Source: Opitutaceae bacterium (GTDB lineage: Bacteria; Verrucomicrobiota; Verrucomicrobiia; Opitutales; Opitutaceae). From it: DNA of 64,000 bases. Below are positions 1 to 9,537 of this stretch, piece after piece. Made by a program: the position numbers and the translations under genes. Each line of letters opens with the position of its first letter. Within the stretch, counting starts at the first letter, position 1. The stretch lies in the NCBI GenBank assembly GCA_016794625.1, contig JAEUGY010000009.1, positions 1 to 64,000 of the forward strand, read 5' to 3'. The notes beneath the pieces were generated by a model. The model saw only the letters and a list, made by a program, of their open reading frames with translations, did no database searches and was not told the DNA's origin.

Positions 1-154
1 CAATTTTGATCCCTCGTGGACCACCCTCGCCCGGCTCGGACACCGCGAGGAACTCGCCGAGTGGAGCGCCCGCGGCGGCCCTCCGGTCACCCGCCCGCGC
101 AGCGACCTCACCCGCATCGGCGACTGGGACCTGACCTACCAAACACCCGGGTGA
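1..154 (+). CDS. 3' end of an unrecognised protein (partial)
   Basis: An open frame enters from the left edge in frame 2 and ends at TGA 152-154, giving about 50 C-terminal residues that finish LTRIGDWDLTYQTPG. No motif identifies the family. It lies on the same strand as the following secreted beta-propeller protein, 168 bases upstream, and a GC-rich hairpin lies between them. The composition is ordinary for the window. It is probably a real gene because the frame is open to the edge and the end is clean, but the function cannot be read. Confidence 0.5.
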   Translation, partial: NFDPSWTTLARLGHREELAEWSARGGPPVTRPRSDLTRIGDWDLTYQTPG

Positions 155-234
155 ACGACCTGCTGGCGTAGTCTATCGCCTCGAGGACCTCCCATCGCTT
201 CTTTCATCCCCCCTGTGCATCCAACCCAGTGTCA

Positions 235-249
235 CCCCGCGTCGCGGGG
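235..249 (+). terminator. GC hairpin after the partial gene
   Basis: CCCCGC-GTC-GCGGGG is a perfect 6-bp stem with a 3-base loop, followed by ACTTT. It lies 80 bases after the first stop codon and 73 bases before the next start. It could terminate the upstream gene, but there is no real U-tract. Confidence 0.35.
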
Positions 250-322
250 ACTTTGCGCGGCACGGGACACCCCTCCACTCGCCCACCCTCCATTCCCGCA
301 ACCCTTCGCCCTCCCATAGCTT

Positions 323-1942
323 ATGAGACTGTTCGTCCGTTCCCTCCACCGCTGCCTGGCGCCTAGCTTGATTGCCGGCTGCCTTCTTTCCTCTCTCCAT
401 GCCGCTGAAGCGGTGAACATTGGAAGCCGACGGGAGCTGTTTGTTGACCAGGCGCTCGTCGAACGGCTGTCGGGCAAGGCGGAACTCAGGCTCCACCGGC
501 CGGTGTCCCGCGAGATCAGCCTCGTCCACGACGCGCTCTGGGAAGGCAGCGGCAGTGGCTATCACAGCGTATTCCAAGACGGCGACAAGTACCGGATGTA
601 CTACAAGGCTTGGGACATCGCTCTCCCGCACCAGGCGGATACGGAAAGGAGCAAACAAGTACACCCCCTCTTTTGCGCGTATGCCGAGAGTGACGATGGC
701 ATCCATTGGCGCAAACCCTCCCTCGGCCTTCACGAATTCAACGGGTCGAAGGCGAACAGTATCGTCATGGTCAGTGGTCCCATCGGCACACTTGACGTCG
801 ACGCGGGGCACCCGGCCGTGTTCAAGGACACCAATCCCAACGCGGCCCCCGATGCCCGTTACAAGGCGATCCTTCGTTCCGGGAAACCGCTCGGCTTGCT
901 CGCGTTCAAGTCGCCGGACGGCCTGCATTGGACGCCGATGAAGGATGGGCCCATCATCACCGACGGTGCGTTTGATTCACAGAACCTCGCCTTCTGGGAC
1001 GCCGCCCGCGGCGAGTACCGCGCCTACTGGCGTTTTTTTGACCGCGGTACCCCCGACAAACCCTATGTGGGCGTACGCTCGATCCGCACCGCCACCTCCA
1101 AGGACTTCCTGAACTGGGAGAACTACGCCGACCTGAAGTATCCCGACGCACCGCCGACCCACCTCTACACCAACCAGATCAAGCCCTACCACCGTGCGCC
1201 TCACCTGCTGATCGGATTTCCCGCCCGCTACGTGGAACGGGAGCAAAAGGGCACCATGGAAGATTCCCGCGGCAAAGCCACACCCGAGAAGACGAAACAG
1301 TGGTCGCCCTCGATGAGAGCGCTCCCCGAGCTGGCGCACCGGGAATCGCGCGCCGCCGCGAGCGAACGCTACGGCACGGCGCTGACCGAGACCGTAATCA
1401 TGGCCAGTCGCGATGGGGTGAACTTCAAGCGCTGGCAGGAAGCGTTCCTGCCGCCGGGCATCGAACGGGTGGGCACCTGGCACTACGGACACCAATACGT
1501 GGCCTGGCATCTGGTGGAGACCAAGTCCGATCTGGAGGGCGCGCCCAATGAGCTGTCGCTCTACGCGGTGGAGAGCTACTGGACGGACAACAGCAGCACG
1601 CTGCGCCGCTACACCCTGCGCCTCGACGGCTTCGTCTCCGCCCATGCGCCGATGGCGGGCGGCGAATTGGTGACCAAGCCGATCGTGTTTTCCGGTCAAC
1701 AGCTCACCTTGAACTTCGCCAGCTCCGCCGCCGGCGGGATCGAGGTGGAGTTGCAGGATGCGTCCGGCCGGCCCCTGCCTGGGTTCACCCTCGCGGACTG
1801 CCCACCCATTTTTGGCGATACACTTGAGCGCCCTGTGACCTGGACTGGAGGCGCCGACCTCCGCTCGCTCGCCGGCCGCGCCGTGCGCATCCGTTTCGTC
1901 CTGCGCGACGCCGACCTCTACTCCTATCAGTTCAAGCCCTGA
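323..1942 (+). CDS. Secreted glycosidase-like five-bladed beta-propeller protein
   Basis: 539 residues. A signal peptide is visible (MRLFVRSLHRCLAPS, then a hydrophobic stretch ending SLHAAEA), so the protein is exported. The mature start RRELFVDQALVERL and later segments such as YRMYYKAWD, CAYAESDDGIHWRKP, FKSPDGLHWTPM and FWDAARGEYRAYWR are the repeated blade pattern of the GH32/GH43/GH68-like propeller superfamily common in planctomycetes and verrucomicrobia. The last 110 residues look like a separate beta-sandwich. A catalytic acid trio cannot be assigned by eye, so hydrolase activity is an inference from fold. ATG 323 is chosen because it begins the signal peptide. A strong hairpin follows the stop. 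Confidence 0.7.
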   Translation: MRLFVRSLHRCLAPSLIAGCLLSSLHAAEAVNIGSRRELFVDQALVERLSGKAELRLHRPVSREISLVHDALWEGSGSGYHSVFQDGDKYRMYYKAWDIALPHQADTERSKQVHPLFCAYAESDDGIHWRKPSLGLHEFNGSKANSIVMVSGPIGTLDVDAGHPAVFKDTNPNAAPDARYKAILRSGKPLGLLAFKSPDGLHWTPMKDGPIITDGAFDSQNLAFWDAARGEYRAYWRFFDRGTPDKPYVGVRSIRTATSKDFLNWENYADLKYPDAPPTHLYTNQIKPYHRAPHLLIGFPARYVEREQKGTMEDSRGKATPEKTKQWSPSMRALPELAHRESRAAASERYGTALTETVIMASRDGVNFKRWQEAFLPPGIERVGTWHYGHQYVAWHLVETKSDLEGAPNELSLYAVESYWTDNSSTLRRYTLRLDGFVSAHAPMAGGELVTKPIVFSGQQLTLNFASSAAGGIEVELQDASGRPLPGFTLADCPPIFGDTLERPVTWTGGADLRSLAGRAVRIRFVLRDADLYSYQFKP

Positions 1943-2011
1943 CTCGCGAGACGACCGGGCAGGCTGAGCCCATTGCCAGGTCGCCACGGACCGCTTTCTG
2001 CCCACCGGTCG

Positions 2012-2036
2012 CCTCCTTGTTTGTGCAACAAGGAGG
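2012..2036 (+). terminator. Perfect 10-bp hairpin after the propeller gene
   Basis: CCTCCTTGTT-TGTGC-AACAAGGAGG has a perfect 10-bp stem and a 5-base loop, 70 bases after the stop at 1942 and about 110 bases before mutS. No U-tract follows. It fits a transcript end or 3' stabiliser of the upstream gene. Confidence 0.5.
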
Positions 2037-2144
2037 GCGCGCGCTGGGCTGGCCAGGGCCGCCCGTCATAGGCAACTGCGCAGTCCTAGCGCAGCAGTGG
2101 CTTGCCTTGCGGCGCCCGGCCCACTGGCATCAGACATCCCAGCC

Positions 2145-4703
2145 ATGTCCGACGCCAAGCAGACTCCGATGATGCAGCAGTACCATGAGGTGAAACGCGG
2201 CCTGCCGCGGGACACGCTGCTGCTCTTTCGGCTGGGGGACTTCTTCGAGTTGTTCTTCGACGATGCCATCCTCGCTTCCAAGCTGCTGGGGTTGACGCTG
2301 ACCAAGCGCCTCGACCACGCCATGTGCGGCCTGCCGTCCCAGGCCCTCGACACCTACGTCGGCAAGCTGCTGGCTTTTGGAAAAAAGGTCGCGATCTGCG
2401 ACCAGTCGGAACCGGCCGTACCGGGCAAACTGGTCAAGCGGAGTCTCACCCGCATCCTTTCCCCCGGCACCACCCTGGCCGCGAATCAGCTCGATGCGCA
2501 GCGGAACCACTACCTCGCCGCCTTCACCCTCGATCGCCGCGGCCTGCACGTCGCCTGGCTCGATCTCTCGACGGGAGAATTCCGGGTGGCCACCGATGCT
2601 CGCGTGGAAAACCTGCTTCCGGTCCTTACCGCTCTGGCGCCGGCGGAGCTGATCCTGACCGAAGGGGCCCTGACCTCCTGGAAGGAAGCCCCGCATGAGG
2701 ACACCGCCCGCCACGCCCTCCAGGCGTTCTGCGCCACGCGGCTCTGCACGGAGATGCCCGCCTATCAGTTCGACGTCGCCGCCGGCAGCCGGGCGGTGAT
2801 GGAAGCCCTGGGGGTGTTGAACCTGGAGGGGTTTGGCCTCGCCGCCGACCACCCCGGCCTCGGTCCGGCCGGCGCCCTCGTGCGCTACGCCACCGACAAT
2901 CTCTGTGCCAAACCGGAGAACCTGCGATCATTGCAGGTCTATCGCAGCGATCACACCCTGCTGCTCGATCCTTCGACCCTGCGCAATCTCGAGATTTTCC
3001 AGTCGAGCCGGGGCACCCGCGAGGGTTCGCTCTTCGCCGCCATCAATCGCACGACCACGCCGACCGGCGCCCGGCTGCTGGAGCGCTGGCTGGCGGCCCC
3101 CCCGTTGTCGTTGGAAGAACTGGTGCGGCGGCAATCGCTCGTCGGAGAACTGCGGCTGCATCCGCTGCCACTGGGACAGCTGCGCGACGCACTTGGGCAG
3201 GTTCGCGACATTCCCCGGATCCTCGGGCGCCTGCAGAACCGTCTGCGCAATCCACGCGAACTGGGAGGCGTGCGCGATACCCTCGTTCAGCTCCCCGCCC
3301 TGCGAACCCATCTGTCCGCCTTCGGGCCCCACCTGTCCGCCATCGCGGGCGGCATCGCCGAATTCCCGGACTTGCGCCACTTGTTGCAGTCGGGTTTGGC
3401 CGATGAGCTGCCCGCCGACTTGCTGGAGGGAAACTACATCCGTCCCGGTTACGATGCGGAGCTGGACCGGCTGCGCACCCTCACCAGCGGAAACAAGACC
3501 TGGTTGTCCGATCTTGAGCGCACGGAACAGGAACGCACGGGCATCAAGAGCCTGAAGGTCCGCTACAATTCCGTCTTCGGGTACTTCATCGAAATCACCA
3601 AATCGAACCTGCACCTCGTTCCCGCCGACTACGTGCGCAAACAGACCACCGCGAATGGCGAGCGATTCGTCACGGAGGGGCTGAAGCAAAAGGAAAAGGA
3701 GATCTTCCACGCCGAGGAAAACGCCCTCGCCCGGGAGAAGGAGCTTTTCGCCAGCCTGGTCGCCTCCGTGCTCGACGAGTCGGTCGGTCTGGCTCAAACC
3801 GCCGACCTGCTGGCCGAGCTGGACGTGCTGGCGGGCTGGGCTCTGCTGTCGCGGGAATGGGACTACACGCGGCCGGAACTGGACGAGGGGGATGCCCTGG
3901 AGATCGAGGAGGGTCGCCATCCGGTGGTGGAGCAGATGCTCAAGGATCCGGCGAACACCGCCGTGACTGGCTCCGGCGGAGCTTTTGTGCCGAACGACAC
4001 CGCGCTGGCCTCCGACGGCGCCCAGATCGCCCTCATCACCGGTCCCAACATGGCCGGCAAATCCACCTACATCCGCCAGATCGCCCTCATCACCCTCATG
4101 GCGCAGATCGGCTGCTGGGTGCCGGCCCGCCGCTGTCACCTCGGCCTGGTCGACCGCATCTTCTCCCGCGTCGGCGCGAGCGATGACCTCGCCCGCGGAA
4201 ACTCGACCTTCATGGTCGAGATGAACGAGACCGCGAACATCCTGAACCACGCCACCGACCGTTCCCTCATCATTCTCGACGAAATCGGCCGCGGCACCTC
4301 GACCTACGACGGGCTTTCGATCGCGTGGTCGGTGGTCGAATACCTGCACCGGGGCGAGACCCGCGGGCCGCGCACGCTGTTCGCCACTCACTACCAGGAA
4401 CTGACGCAACTGGAAAAACACCTGCCGCGCCTGCGCAACTTCTCGGTCGCCGTGAAGGAATGGAACGACGACATCGTCTTTGTCCGGCGCGTCATTCCCG
4501 GAGCCGCCGACCGCAGCTACGGCATCCAGGTGGCCCGTCTCGCGGGGCTGCCGCTCAGTGTGATCGATCGGGCGAAGACGATTCTCGCCAAGCTGGAATC
4601 CGACGATGCCTCGGTCGAACTTCCCGCGCAGGCCCCGAAGGCCCGGCCGAAGAAAAAGATCACGGTCGCCGTGGCGGACGACGCGCAGTTGAATCTGCTC
4701 TAA
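2145..4703 (+). CDS. mutS: DNA mismatch repair protein MutS
   Basis: 852 residues from ATG 2145, normal length for MutS. It binds mismatches as a dimer and recruits MutL. The N-terminal mismatch-recognition motif reads LGDFFELFFDDA, keeping the Phe-x-Glu wedge. The connector, lever and clamp regions fill the middle. The ATPase domain near residue 630 carries Walker A (GPNMAGKSTYIRQ), the signature STFMVEMNETANIL and Walker B (LIILDEIGRGTSTYDG), followed by FATHYQEL. A GTG at 2097 would add 16 residues (MACLAAPGP...) with no family likeness, so the ATG before SDAKQTPMMQQY is preferred. It converges with the ACT-domain gene, leaving only 15 bases between stops. Confidence 0.97.
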   Translation: MSDAKQTPMMQQYHEVKRGLPRDTLLLFRLGDFFELFFDDAILASKLLGLTLTKRLDHAMCGLPSQALDTYVGKLLAFGKKVAICDQSEPAVPGKLVKRSLTRILSPGTTLAANQLDAQRNHYLAAFTLDRRGLHVAWLDLSTGEFRVATDARVENLLPVLTALAPAELILTEGALTSWKEAPHEDTARHALQAFCATRLCTEMPAYQFDVAAGSRAVMEALGVLNLEGFGLAADHPGLGPAGALVRYATDNLCAKPENLRSLQVYRSDHTLLLDPSTLRNLEIFQSSRGTREGSLFAAINRTTTPTGARLLERWLAAPPLSLEELVRRQSLVGELRLHPLPLGQLRDALGQVRDIPRILGRLQNRLRNPRELGGVRDTLVQLPALRTHLSAFGPHLSAIAGGIAEFPDLRHLLQSGLADELPADLLEGNYIRPGYDAELDRLRTLTSGNKTWLSDLERTEQERTGIKSLKVRYNSVFGYFIEITKSNLHLVPADYVRKQTTANGERFVTEGLKQKEKEIFHAEENALAREKELFASLVASVLDESVGLAQTADLLAELDVLAGWALLSREWDYTRPELDEGDALEIEEGRHPVVEQMLKDPANTAVTGSGGAFVPNDTALASDGAQIALITGPNMAGKSTYIRQIALITLMAQIGCWVPARRCHLGLVDRIFSRVGASDDLARGNSTFMVEMNETANILNHATDRSLIILDEIGRGTSTYDGLSIAWSVVEYLHRGETRGPRTLFATHYQELTQLEKHLPRLRNFSVAVKEWNDDIVFVRRVIPGAADRSYGIQVARLAGLPLSVIDRAKTILAKLESDDASVELPAQAPKARPKKKITVAVADDAQLNLL

Positions 4704-4718
4704 CCGCGACGCCGGCGG

Positions 4719-5255
4719 TCAGGTCGACGTCGGCTTGAGATCCACGTCCACCATCAGGTCGGCGGCGATTTCCTCCAGGTCGGCGCGGAGGGCTTCAAGC
4801 CTCAGTCCGGGGGGGAGCGAAACCTCAAGCACGGCGCGAAAGAGCAAGCCGCCCGACATGGGGGCGCTTTCGGTTCCGGTCGTCAGTTCCTCGACGTTCA
4901 CCGCGTGCGCCACCAGCACTCCGGTGATCTGGCGCACGATGCCGGGACGATCCTGACCGACCAGTTCGAGGTGGGCCGAGGTCCGTCCCTCGGAACCGGG
5001 TGCGGCATCGGTCGCGGACACGCCGCCAACCATGACCGTCAGTCCCTTTTCCTGCATCGCGGCCAACGAGCTGCGTAGCGCGGACTCCCGCTCCGCCGGC
5101 AGCTCAACGCGGACCATGCCGGCAAACTGCCCACCCAAGCGGGCCATGCGGCTGTCCAGCCAGTTGCCCCCGCAATCCGCCACCACCCAGGCCACCGATT
5201 CAACCAACCCCGGGCGATCTGCTCCGATCACCGTTATGACGAGTGAAATGCGCAT
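4719..5255 (-). CDS. Tandem ACT-domain protein, GcvR-like
   Basis: 178 residues. Two ACT domains are seen: the first begins LVITVIGADRPGLVESVA and the second HLELVGQDRPGIVRQITG, each with the DRPG turn typical of amino-acid-binding ACT units. The layout matches the GcvR-like group, a regulator of the glycine cleavage system in E. coli, but no glycine cleavage gene is in the window, so the ligand and target are unknown. No signal peptide or DNA-binding domain is visible, so it should be cytosolic and act through partner proteins. It is convergent with mutS and is followed upstream by the FG-GAP operon. Confidence 0.8.
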   Translation of the reverse strand: MRISLVITVIGADRPGLVESVAWVVADCGGNWLDSRMARLGGQFAGMVRVELPAERESALRSSLAAMQEKGLTVMVGGVSATDAAPGSEGRTSAHLELVGQDRPGIVRQITGVLVAHAVNVEELTTGTESAPMSGGLLFRAVLEVSLPPGLRLEALRADLEEIAADLMVDVDLKPTST

Positions 5256-5312
5256 CCACCGACATCGCCGAGCCGGGCCCCAAGGGCAAGCCCCGGCGCG
5301 GCGGAGGTCTCA

Positions 5313-7658
5313 CTATTTCGCCGGATAGACGAGCACCCGGTCGTGCACGAGGAGGACCAGGTCATTGCGTCCATCTCCGGTCACGTCGGCAATGATCGTC
5401 TCGCGGGGTTCCAACGGACTGCCCTTGCGTTGAGAGGCGTGCCCGTCGGTCTCAAAGACTTGGAAGTGGAGGCGGCTGCGCCACGCGCCTCCCGCATCGC
5501 GGACGAGGATTTCGATGACGTTTTGCTGGGGATCGACACAGGCGAGATCGAGCACACGATCCCCGGTCAGGTCGCCGGCGATCACGTCGCTGAACCCGAT
5601 CTCCGGCAGGTCCGTCGCCAGGCTCTCGTCGTCTTTGACCACGAGACCCGTCTGACCCAACGGCATCCACCAGAAGCGATCCTTGCCGAAAACGAAAACC
5701 TCGGTGCGACCGGAGGCGGGATCGACCCGGACCTCCGTACCCACCACCTCGATTTTGCCCACCGGGAGAGTGTCGACGACCTGATACACCCGTTTGGCAT
5801 CAGCGCGGAGCACGTCGAAGCGCTCGGCTTTGCGGTCGTAGAGCACCAGCCAGGGTGCCTGACCCTTGGCGGCCGGAACCGCAAAGGCGGTGGAGATCTC
5901 GCCGGCGGAGTCGCGGGCATTGTATTGATCGACCACGGTGAGATGTCCGTCGGCGCCGAGGCGGAGCGCGCGGGCGAATCCGACACGGCCGACCAGCAGC
6001 TCGGAGCGGCCATCGCCGTCGACATCGGCCAAGGTCAGCGCGGCCGCCTCCAGGTTGTCGACGAGTCCCTTGCGGAACGCGGGCGCGCTGGAGACGTCGC
6101 GAAACGAGGGCTTTCCCTCGCCGCCCTGTTCGCCCTGCAGCCATACCCGCAGGGGTTCAAGGGGGGAGAAAACGACCAGATCGAGCAGCCCGTCCTGGTC
6201 GACGTCGACCAGCCGGACCCCCTTGGGATCGGTCTTCGTACCGGTCACCGGCACGCTGAACCGGAGCTCGGGTTGTCCCGCCTGCCGGGTCCAGAAGTCG
6301 ACCGCCTTTTTGCCCTGTTCATCGCGCAACACCGCGAGCCACAGCGGGCCTTCGGCGCGCAGGGCACCCGTGGCGAGCGCAAGCGGACGACCGGTCGTGG
6401 GCAAGGGCTGGGGATAGCTGAAGCGGCCGTCCTTGGCAAAGGTGGCGATGCCCACGACCTGCTCCTTGGTGCTCGCGACAAAGAGCTCCGCCCGGCCGTC
6501 TCCATCCCAATCCCCGGCGGCCACGCTGCGCGCGTCCGAAAGGGAGGGAAAACGCTCGGCGGCGGAAAATCCTCCGGCCTGGACCCGGCGGTAAAGCAGG
6601 CCCTGCGCGCCATCGGGGTCGCTCACGGCCACATCCGCGGTGCCATCGCCATCAAAGTCACCGACCGCATAGGCGGCCGCGGACTTGACGTTGACCCGGG
6701 GGGTGAACACGCGCGGCCGTACCTCGGCCAGGGGCAGCCCCGGATCCGGTTCGCTCCGGACCAGGGAAAAACGTCCGATGTGGCCCGTCTGATCCTGCGC
6801 ATAGGCAAAGACCGCCGGGGAAGTGCCGGTCGCACGCTCGAGTAGCTGCAAGGTGCTGCGGGCCGGCTTGAGCGGGAGCGCCTGTTCGGGTCCGAACTGG
6901 CGCACGCCGGTCTGGAGGCGGATCCGGACGCCGTCGCGACTGCCCGAACTCAGGTGCAGCAGGTCCAGGCGGCCGTCGCCATCGGCATCCACAATCTCCA
7001 TACCGTAGGCTCCTTCATCCGACAGCGCGACTTTCTCCGGCGGCAGCAGTTCGCCGGACGCGTCCTGGAAAAACACCGCCAGCTCCTTCTGTCCGAGCAT
7101 GACGAGGTCCAGCCGTCCATCCGCATCGAGATCGGCCGTGCGGAGGGTGCCCACAAAGGACAGCGGCAGGGGCGCGTCCTGGATCTTCTTCTCGGTCCAG
7201 TCTCCCGCCGCCGTCTGGTAACGCACGGTCAGATTCTGCGGTTCGCCCGTGTAAACCAGGTCAGGTCGGCCATCGTGATTGAGGTCGGCGAGCACGAGAT
7301 CCAGCATCGTGATTCCGGTCGTGACGCGGACCTTGCGGAATCGCGCATCCTCCAGCACCGGCTCCCAGCGCGTCGTGGTCACGCGCCGCGCGAGCGGCGG
7401 CGGCGGCAAGCCGGGCTTGATCTGTAGCAACAGCTCGATGGCGGCACGGTCGTTGTTCACCACCGCGAGGTCGGTCAGTCCGTCGCCATCGACATCGACC
7501 GGGGTGAGCGCACGCGTATTCCAGTCCAGTTTCACCACCTCGGGTCCGGACAGCGCCACCGTGCCGTCGCCGGCCGGCGAATCCGTGGCCGCGGACAACG
7601 AACCGGACAGGAGGGCGACACCCGCCAAGGCGGGGAGCAGACGGCGCAAGGGACTCAT
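5313..7658 (-). CDS. Secreted FG-GAP/VCBS repeat protein
   Basis: 781 residues with an N-terminal signal peptide (MSPLRRLLPALAGVALLSG, cleavage after SAA). Many copies of the calcium-binding FG-GAP pattern are seen, for example DVDGDGLTDLAVVNND, DLNHDGRPDLVYTG, DLDADGRLDLVMLG, DFDGDGTADVAVSD, DVDGDGRSELLVGR and DVTGDGRNDLVLLV. They imply an integrin-like beta-propeller outside the cytoplasm. No enzymatic domain is visible. Its ATG overlaps the stop of the DUF3352-like gene (ATGA, 7655-7658), so the two are translationally coupled. It is the last gene of the operon led by the DAHP synthase. Its role is unknown; adhesion or an extracellular scaffold is only a guess. Confidence 0.85.
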   Translation of the reverse strand: MSPLRRLLPALAGVALLSGSLSAATDSPAGDGTVALSGPEVVKLDWNTRALTPVDVDGDGLTDLAVVNNDRAAIELLLQIKPGLPPPPLARRVTTTRWEPVLEDARFRKVRVTTGITMLDLVLADLNHDGRPDLVYTGEPQNLTVRYQTAAGDWTEKKIQDAPLPLSFVGTLRTADLDADGRLDLVMLGQKELAVFFQDASGELLPPEKVALSDEGAYGMEIVDADGDGRLDLLHLSSGSRDGVRIRLQTGVRQFGPEQALPLKPARSTLQLLERATGTSPAVFAYAQDQTGHIGRFSLVRSEPDPGLPLAEVRPRVFTPRVNVKSAAAYAVGDFDGDGTADVAVSDPDGAQGLLYRRVQAGGFSAAERFPSLSDARSVAAGDWDGDGRAELFVASTKEQVVGIATFAKDGRFSYPQPLPTTGRPLALATGALRAEGPLWLAVLRDEQGKKAVDFWTRQAGQPELRFSVPVTGTKTDPKGVRLVDVDQDGLLDLVVFSPLEPLRVWLQGEQGGEGKPSFRDVSSAPAFRKGLVDNLEAAALTLADVDGDGRSELLVGRVGFARALRLGADGHLTVVDQYNARDSAGEISTAFAVPAAKGQAPWLVLYDRKAERFDVLRADAKRVYQVVDTLPVGKIEVVGTEVRVDPASGRTEVFVFGKDRFWWMPLGQTGLVVKDDESLATDLPEIGFSDVIAGDLTGDRVLDLACVDPQQNVIEILVRDAGGAWRSRLHFQVFETDGHASQRKGSPLEPRETIIADVTGDGRNDLVLLVHDRVLVYPAK

Positions 7659-9484
7659 GGCTGGGGGTGCTGCAAGCGGGCGACTCCATGGAAGCCCTCG
7701 GCATCGCGGAAACTGAAGTTGACGCTTCCGCTCCAGTAGCGGCGGATGACGTCGAGGCCGGGTTTTTCGGACGCGTCCACCCAGGCTCCCTCGCCGTCAT
7801 TCTCCGTCCCGGTCGTCGCCTTCGCCGGACCGGCCAGACCGTCGAACATGGCCGCAAGCAGCACGGCCACATCCTGGTACTGAAATCCCGTCGCCGTATC
7901 CGGCACGGTCGCCAGCGCGGCCCGAACCTCGGGCTTTTCCCAGAAAGACTGTCCTTGTCCCGCCATGCCCTGCAGCGCGGCCTCGATGGGGGCGGCGCCG
8001 CCGATGTTGAACAGGAACCAACGGTCGGTCACCACGTAGGACATACCGCTCGCACTGCCTCCGTCCGGCGCCGGAGTGGCAAAGCTGTAGATCGCATGCC
8101 CGAGGTACTCGCGCTTTTCCAGGAGCTTCTCCATCGCGGGGCCGCCGAGCTTCTTCAATCCTTCCATGGCCCGGGTGAACTGCTCCGCATTGGTCAACGA
8201 CACCCCGTAAAGTTGATCGGGGACCGTGCCCCGGACGAGGTCAGGCGCGAATTGGACCTGCAGGAGGTCGTCCCCAAAGCTGCCGAAGAAGTCCCGCTTC
8301 ACATCCAGTCCCAGCTGTTTGTTGATCGACGCAACCTGTCCCTGAACCACGCCTTCCAACGCCGGACTGAGCGTGCGCAGCATCTCCTCGAGACCCTGAT
8401 AGGCGTTCTTCAGGCTGAAGCGGAAGGTGCCCACCGAGGTCCACTGGGCCGGCAACCAGGTGGGTTTGGCAAAGGTGCCTTCGGAGGGTTCCAGCAGCTT
8501 GAGGAGGCCCCGCGACTCCGTCGCCGTCAAACCGTAGTGGTTCACCGTGCCCTCGGCGTCGGTGCGGAGGGTCAGGTAAAGGTCGCCCCAGGCATCAAGC
8601 CCGAGCGTGCTGAGCAGCCGGCTCATGTCCAAACCGAAGGGGTTCGGCCGTTTGGCGTTCGCTTGGGTGTCGATGGCCTCCTGCAGCGCCGGCAGGATGG
8701 CGGGGACATGCACAACGAGGGAGAACGCGGGGTTGTCCGCCCGCTGCTGCAGGCGCACCCAACGGGCCGCCCGTTCGAGGGGAGCATCCACCCCTCCGCG
8801 CTGGATGGCATCGATGATCGCCTTCACCGCGTCCGTTTGCGCGCTGGCCACAATCACGCCGTCGACCACGGCCCACACAGAGGGGGCGGGGTCCCGGGGG
8901 GCGACCGGTTCCTGACCGGGGACGGGTTCCGGGGTCGCGGTTTCGGCCGCCGGATCGCGGGTGTACCGGACGATATGGAGGGTCACTCCGCCGAACGTCT
9001 CCGTCTCGACCGTCGCCCGGCCCGACTCGACATCGCGAGCCGGCAGCTGGGTCAGGACCTGCGCCATCTTCGGGGCATTCGCGCCCAATTCCATCGCCAG
9101 CACCATGGGTGGCAGGTGCTGGGTTTTTGGATCGAGGAGAAAGGAAAAATCGTTGAGCGAGAGCATGACGTCGCCCTCCACCCACCCCAGCATCTCCTCC
9201 CACTCCACTCCGGTCTTGTCCTTGAAGCCTGAGCGCAGGCTCTCCCAGTTCATCCGGGCCAGCGCCGGGGCGAAAAACCGCCGGACCTGCTCATCGGCGA
9301 TGGTGAGGCCGAGTGGCGACGCCTTCATGGATTTCACAAACTCCGGCGCACGGCGCAGGGTCATGACCACCGCGGCGTCCTCCGGGATCAACCGCGCCAG
9401 CGGCGGAGCCGCGTGCACCGCGCTCCCCCACAGGCAGAGTCCGGCGGCAAACAGGGCGGTGCGTCGTACAAGGGTCATCATCAT
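7655..9484 (-). CDS. Exported DUF3352-like protein
   Basis: 609 residues, beginning MMMTLVRRTALFAAGLCLWG with a signal peptide ending AVHA. The mature part opens LARLIPEDAAVVMTLRRAPEF, the pattern of DUF3352-like proteins ('...P.da.....v.....'), and continues as an alternating alpha/beta protein containing DVMLSLNDFSFLLDP and an EPVPGQEPVAPRDP linker. No catalytic motif is recognised. Three consecutive ATG codons (9484, 9481, 9478) could start it; none has a clear ribosome site. It lies 53 bases after the protease stop and overlaps the next gene by ATGA. Function unknown; the operon suggests an envelope role. Confidence 0.75.
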   Translation of the reverse strand: MMMTLVRRTALFAAGLCLWGSAVHAAPPLARLIPEDAAVVMTLRRAPEFVKSMKASPLGLTIADEQVRRFFAPALARMNWESLRSGFKDKTGVEWEEMLGWVEGDVMLSLNDFSFLLDPKTQHLPPMVLAMELGANAPKMAQVLTQLPARDVESGRATVETETFGGVTLHIVRYTRDPAAETATPEPVPGQEPVAPRDPAPSVWAVVDGVIVASAQTDAVKAIIDAIQRGGVDAPLERAARWVRLQQRADNPAFSLVVHVPAILPALQEAIDTQANAKRPNPFGLDMSRLLSTLGLDAWGDLYLTLRTDAEGTVNHYGLTATESRGLLKLLEPSEGTFAKPTWLPAQWTSVGTFRFSLKNAYQGLEEMLRTLSPALEGVVQGQVASINKQLGLDVKRDFFGSFGDDLLQVQFAPDLVRGTVPDQLYGVSLTNAEQFTRAMEGLKKLGGPAMEKLLEKREYLGHAIYSFATPAPDGGSASGMSYVVTDRWFLFNIGGAAPIEAALQGMAGQGQSFWEKPEVRAALATVPDTATGFQYQDVAVLLAAMFDGLAGPAKATTGTENDGEGAWVDASEKPGLDVIRRYWSGSVNFSFRDAEGFHGVARLQHPQP

Positions 9485-9537
9485 GAAAGTAAAGTCAGGT
9501 TCCCGCCCACTCCGGTCCGATCCTGGTCGGGAGGAAT